This document shows positions 5,858-7,643 of a stretch of DNA of 7,643 nt, in pieces. The notes beneath the pieces were generated by a model. That model did not search any database. It was not told the origin of the DNA and was given only the letters and a program-made list of their open reading frames with translations. Made by a program: the position numbers and the translations under genes. The DNA comes from Bacteroidales bacterium. GTDB taxonomy: Bacteria; Bacteroidota; Bacteroidia; Bacteroidales; UBA1556. The stretch lies in NCBI GenBank assembly GCA_029939445.1, contig JAOZSY010000049.1, positions 6,159 through 13,801 of the forward strand. The letters run 5' to 3'. Numbering within the stretch: position 1 is the stretch's first letter; the number at the start of each line of letters is the position of its first letter.

Positions 5858-5891
5858 AGCCAGATATTTTAATTAATATCTGGCTTTTTTT
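5858..5891 (+). terminator. Intrinsic terminator of the EF-hand lipoprotein gene
   Basis: AGCCAGATATT (5858-5868) and AATATCTGGCT (5875-5885) form a perfect 11-bp stem with a 6-nt loop, followed directly by a run of T residues (5886-5891). It begins 22 nt after the stop at 5835, so the EF-hand gene is probably transcribed alone. Confidence 0.93.
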
Positions 5892-5921
5892 GTTCTATAA
5901 AATTCAAAATTACTATCTTAG
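5889..5921 (+). promoter_or_regulatory. Weak candidate promoter of the nucleotidase gene
   Basis: TTTG at 5889-5892 and TATCTTAG at 5914-5921 (one mismatch to TAnnTTTG) are 21 bp apart, close to the Bacteroidota -33/-7 arrangement, and lie upstream of the ATG at 5947. The -33 part overlaps the T-tract of the preceding terminator. The gap is only 55 bp, so any promoter of this gene must lie here or depend on read-through. Confidence 0.3.
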
Positions 5922-5946
5922 CCAAAATCAATAAATTCAATATTCG

Positions 5947-7643
5947 ATGAAATTATCTTATCTATTTTTAGCAATAATAGTAATCACATTATCTGCTTGT
6001 AATTTAAACAATAAGTATAAGGAACAAATCTCCATTTCTATAATTGAAACAACAGATGTACATGGCAGTTTCTTCCCTTTCGATTATGTAAGGGATAAAA
6101 CACGCAGTGGAAGTTTAGCCTCTGTTTATACTTATGTCGACAGCTTACGAGATTCAAACAATAATGTAATCTTATTGGATAACGGAGACATTCTGCAGGG
6201 CACTCCTGATGTATATTTTGCAAATTATATAAGCAATACAGAAGAGCACCTTTTGAGTCAAATAATGAACTTTATGAAGTATGATGCAGCATCGGTTGGC
6301 AATCACGATATTGAGGCTGGGCATAATGTTTATGACAAATACCATTCGCAAGTCAATTTCCCATTATTGGCAGCAAATGCAATCGATAGCAGCACAAATA
6401 CTCCTTACTTTAAGCCATATAGTATTATCGAGAAAGATGGAATAAAAGTAGCAGTATTGGGGCTCATAACTCCATCAATACCCAAATGGCTACCCGAACA
6501 TCTTTGGTCAGGTATGTATTTTGAAGATATGATTATTAGCGCACAAAAATGGATAGATATTATTAATAAAAACGAAAATCCTGATGTAATTATAGGCTTA
6601 TTTCACGCAGGTACTGATGCTACATATGGCAGTTCAGATACAGTGAGTGCTTTCAACGAAAATGCAAGCCAATTAGTAGCCAGGCAAGTGATTGGATTTG
6701 ATGCAATATTCACTGGGCACGATCATCATAAGCAAATATTTAGCGTTATAAATAAAGCTGGACAAAGAGTGCAAATACTAAATGCAGGAGCTCATGCTCA
6801 TAATGTAGCACAATTGGATATTGAACTAAAATGGGATAAGGAAAGTGGTTCATATTCGAAAAATTTCAATGCGAAAATAGTTTCAATGGAAAATATTGCT
6901 CCAAACAAAGATTTTATGAGCAATTTTTCGGAATGGATAAATAATACCAAATCCTATACTGAAGAAGAAATAACTACACTAAGGGATAGAATATTTGCTA
7001 AGGATGCACTTTTGTCACCATCAGCATTTATAAACTTAATACATCAAGCACAATTGGAAATATCGGGAGCAGATATTTCGTTTGCAGCACCATTTTCAAT
7101 CACAGCCGAGCTCCCTAAAGGCAAATTTACAAGAGCTGATTTATTCAATCTATATAGGTACGAAAACTACTTATGTGTGATTAATCTTACAGGAAAAGAA
7201 ATCAAACAATACCTTGAGTATTCGGTAGATTTATGGTTTGATAATAATCAAAATAAAGATGGTAATTGGCTACTTTATGGTGATAATGCCAAATCAAAAA
7301 ACGAAGGGTATTCACTTAAGAATCCTTATTATAATTATGACTCAGGAGCAAGTTCTGATTCTTTAAATTTTAAGTATTTAGTAAATGTGGCCGCAGAAAA
7401 AGGAAACAGAATACAAATAATTACCCCAAATTTTGATTTTAGCAAAACATATACCGTAGCACTAAATTCGTACCGTGGCAACGGTGGTGGTGGGCATTTA
7501 CTAATAGGTGTTGGGCTAAGCAAAAAAGAACTAAAAGCACGCAAAGTATATTGCACAAAACAGGATTTTAGGAATCTGCTCGGCGAATGGTTAAAAAAAC
7601 AAGAACGACCTTTTTGGCCTAATGAATATCGGAATTGGGAATT
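5947..7643 (+). CDS. CpdB/UshA-family metallophosphatase-nucleotidase lipoprotein (3' end cut by window)
   Basis: The frame is open for 565 residues to the window edge. A signal peptide ends at Cys18 (L-S-A-C), giving a lipoprotein without a surface export signal, so probably periplasmic. The N-terminal calcineurin-like metal-binding domain is intact: ETTDVHG (34-40, ligands D37 and H39), DNGDILQG (78-85, D81), VGNHDIE (117-123, N119 and H120), HAG (H220) and GHDHH (257-261). The C-terminal 5'-nucleotidase domain shows YENYLCVINLTGKEI from 405 and NSYRGNGGGGHL (507-518), probably the nucleotide-base binding loop. The ETTDxH start and the NSYR-x-x-GGGG loop look closer to CpdB (2',3'-cyclic nucleotide phosphodiesterase/3'-nucleotidase) than to UshA. 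The role would be releasing phosphate and nucleosides from external nucleotides. The final W-P-N-E-Y-R-N-W-E suggests only a few residues are missing. Confidence 0.93.
   Translation, partial: MKLSYLFLAIIVITLSACNLNNKYKEQISISIIETTDVHGSFFPFDYVRDKTRSGSLASVYTYVDSLRDSNNNVILLDNGDILQGTPDVYFANYISNTEEHLLSQIMNFMKYDAASVGNHDIEAGHNVYDKYHSQVNFPLLAANAIDSSTNTPYFKPYSIIEKDGIKVAVLGLITPSIPKWLPEHLWSGMYFEDMIISAQKWIDIINKNENPDVIIGLFHAGTDATYGSSDTVSAFNENASQLVARQVIGFDAIFTGHDHHKQIFSVINKAGQRVQILNAGAHAHNVAQLDIELKWDKESGSYSKNFNAKIVSMENIAPNKDFMSNFSEWINNTKSYTEEEITTLRDRIFAKDALLSPSAFINLIHQAQLEISGADISFAAPFSITAELPKGKFTRADLFNLYRYENYLCVINLTGKEIKQYLEYSVDLWFDNNQNKDGNWLLYGDNAKSKNEGYSLKNPYYNYDSGASSDSLNFKYLVNVAAEKGNRIQIITPNFDFSKTYTVALNSYRGNGGGGHLLIGVGLSKKELKARKVYCTKQDFRNLLGEWLKKQERPFWPNEYRNWE

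Noticed and set aside
6038..6223. 61-codon open frame on the minus strand
   Set aside because: Antisense to the metal-binding domain of the nucleotidase.
7335..7556. 73-codon open frame on the minus strand
   Set aside because: Antisense to the nucleotidase C-terminal domain; its proline run is the complement of the GGGG loop.

Overview
The window looks like chromosomal DNA of an AT-rich member of the Bacteroidota, perhaps a marine or anaerobic Bacteroidales/Marinilabiliales type. This is inferred from several signs: low GC, no Shine-Dalgarno-like sequence before the starts, TAnnTTTG-type promoter elements, lipoproteins with a Cys-Asn-Lys-Asp-Glu start to the mature chain, an OprO/OprP-like porin, and a LuxR-type helix-turn-helix of the kind usually found at the end of Bacteroidota membrane sensors. 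No rRNA, tRNA, CRISPR array, transposase or phage gene was seen.

Layout. Positions 1-5064 read leftward (minus strand) and 5296-7643 read rightward. From the middle toward the left: a small stand-alone LuxR-type regulator (4597-5064); a 179-bp gap with a perfect tandem 11-bp repeat; a phosphate-selective-porin-like outer-membrane protein (3026-4417); an 81-bp gap; a 195-residue lipoprotein of unknown function (2357-2944); a clear hairpin terminator (2309-2344). Next comes a second unit: a beta-propeller lipoprotein of the SdiA-regulated/YjiK type (1388-2161) that overlaps by 4 bp a CYTH-like protein (768-1391), followed 11 bp later by its paralogue (115-756). A 16-bp perfect hairpin lies just past that stop, then a third copy of the 11-bp element.

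To the right of the divergent intergenic region are an EF-hand lipoprotein carrying EGKCG motifs (5296-5835), a strong intrinsic terminator (5858-5891), and a CpdB/UshA-type nucleotidase lipoprotein (5947 to beyond the window end).

How the genes may fit together (inference). The porin, the nucleotidase and the CYTH-like pair (a fold used by triphosphate and polyphosphate enzymes) share a phosphate theme, and the 11-bp repeat is a plausible operator for part of it. The most unusual gene is the EF-hand lipoprotein. Its EGKCG motifs match the motif of HvfA-type peptides, whose cysteines are modified by DUF692 (MNIO) enzymes to bind copper. No such enzyme is in this window, so modification is only a hypothesis.
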